DNA of 5,450 nt from an uncultured archaeon (lineage in GTDB: Archaea; Thermoproteota; Nitrososphaeria; Nitrososphaerales; CALBXV01), in NCBI GenBank assembly GCA_937890045.1, contig CALBXV010000346.1, positions 1-5,450 of the forward strand, in the 5' to 3' direction. Positions within the stretch are counted from its first letter, which is position 1. Every line of letters begins with the position of its first letter. A program made the position numbers and the translations under genes. Under the pieces are notes generated by a model, which saw only the letters and a list, made by a program, of their open reading frames with translations, made no database searches and was not told the DNA's origin. Shown here piece after piece: positions 5,436 through 5,450 of the stretch.

Positions 5436-5450
5436 CCAAAGAAGTCTTTC

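Overview
The window reads as part of the genome of an AT-rich, T4-like marine myovirus of the kind that infects cyanobacteria, Pelagibacter or similar picoplankton. Every supported gene lies on the minus strand, so transcription runs from position 5450 towards 1. Genes abut or overlap by 1-4 bases. Three anchors point to such a phage: the start of a gp55-like late sigma factor at the left edge, an HD-domain hydrolase that I recognise from T4-like cyanophages, and a small membrane protein with the conserved GHFEADDE patch. The family assignments are from memory of these proteins; no search was run. The host cannot be named from this sequence.

Layout in transcription order. (1) 5435-4074: an orphan amino-type DNA methyltransferase with DPSSGWGGR and TSPPYF motifs; its true start may lie beyond the window. 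(2) 4073-4028: the only real intergenic gap. It holds a short inverted repeat and a near-consensus sigma70 promoter (TTGACT, 17 bases, TATATT) whose predicted start is only a few bases before the next ATG, which suggests a leaderless mRNA. (3) 4027-1446: a three-gene cassette encoding a fold-type II PLP enzyme, a FemAB/GNAT-like transferase and a spermidine-synthase-like (PABS-type) SAM enzyme. (4) 1431-1: a tightly coupled phage core block with the HD hydrolase, an 81-aa Cys-containing protein, a 90-aa membrane protein and the late sigma factor.

The cassette is the part worth attention. It has its own promoter, overlapping or adjacent reading frames, and clearly lower GC than both flanks: hand counts of six 60-base rows each gave about 24% inside and about 35% outside. 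This is what a recently acquired accessory unit (a 'moron') would look like. The enzyme mix of amino-acid chemistry by PLP, acyl or aminoacyl transfer by a GNAT-type fold, and SAM or decarboxy-SAM chemistry suggests a short pathway that builds and attaches a small amino-containing group. The target could be DNA bases, the cell surface or a small molecule; the sequence does not decide. The neighbouring DNA methyltransferase makes DNA modification a reasonable hypothesis, but it has flank-like composition and sits upstream of the cassette promoter.

No tRNA, rRNA, CRISPR array, insertion sequence, attachment site or origin was seen. No stretch longer than 50 bases lacks a gene.
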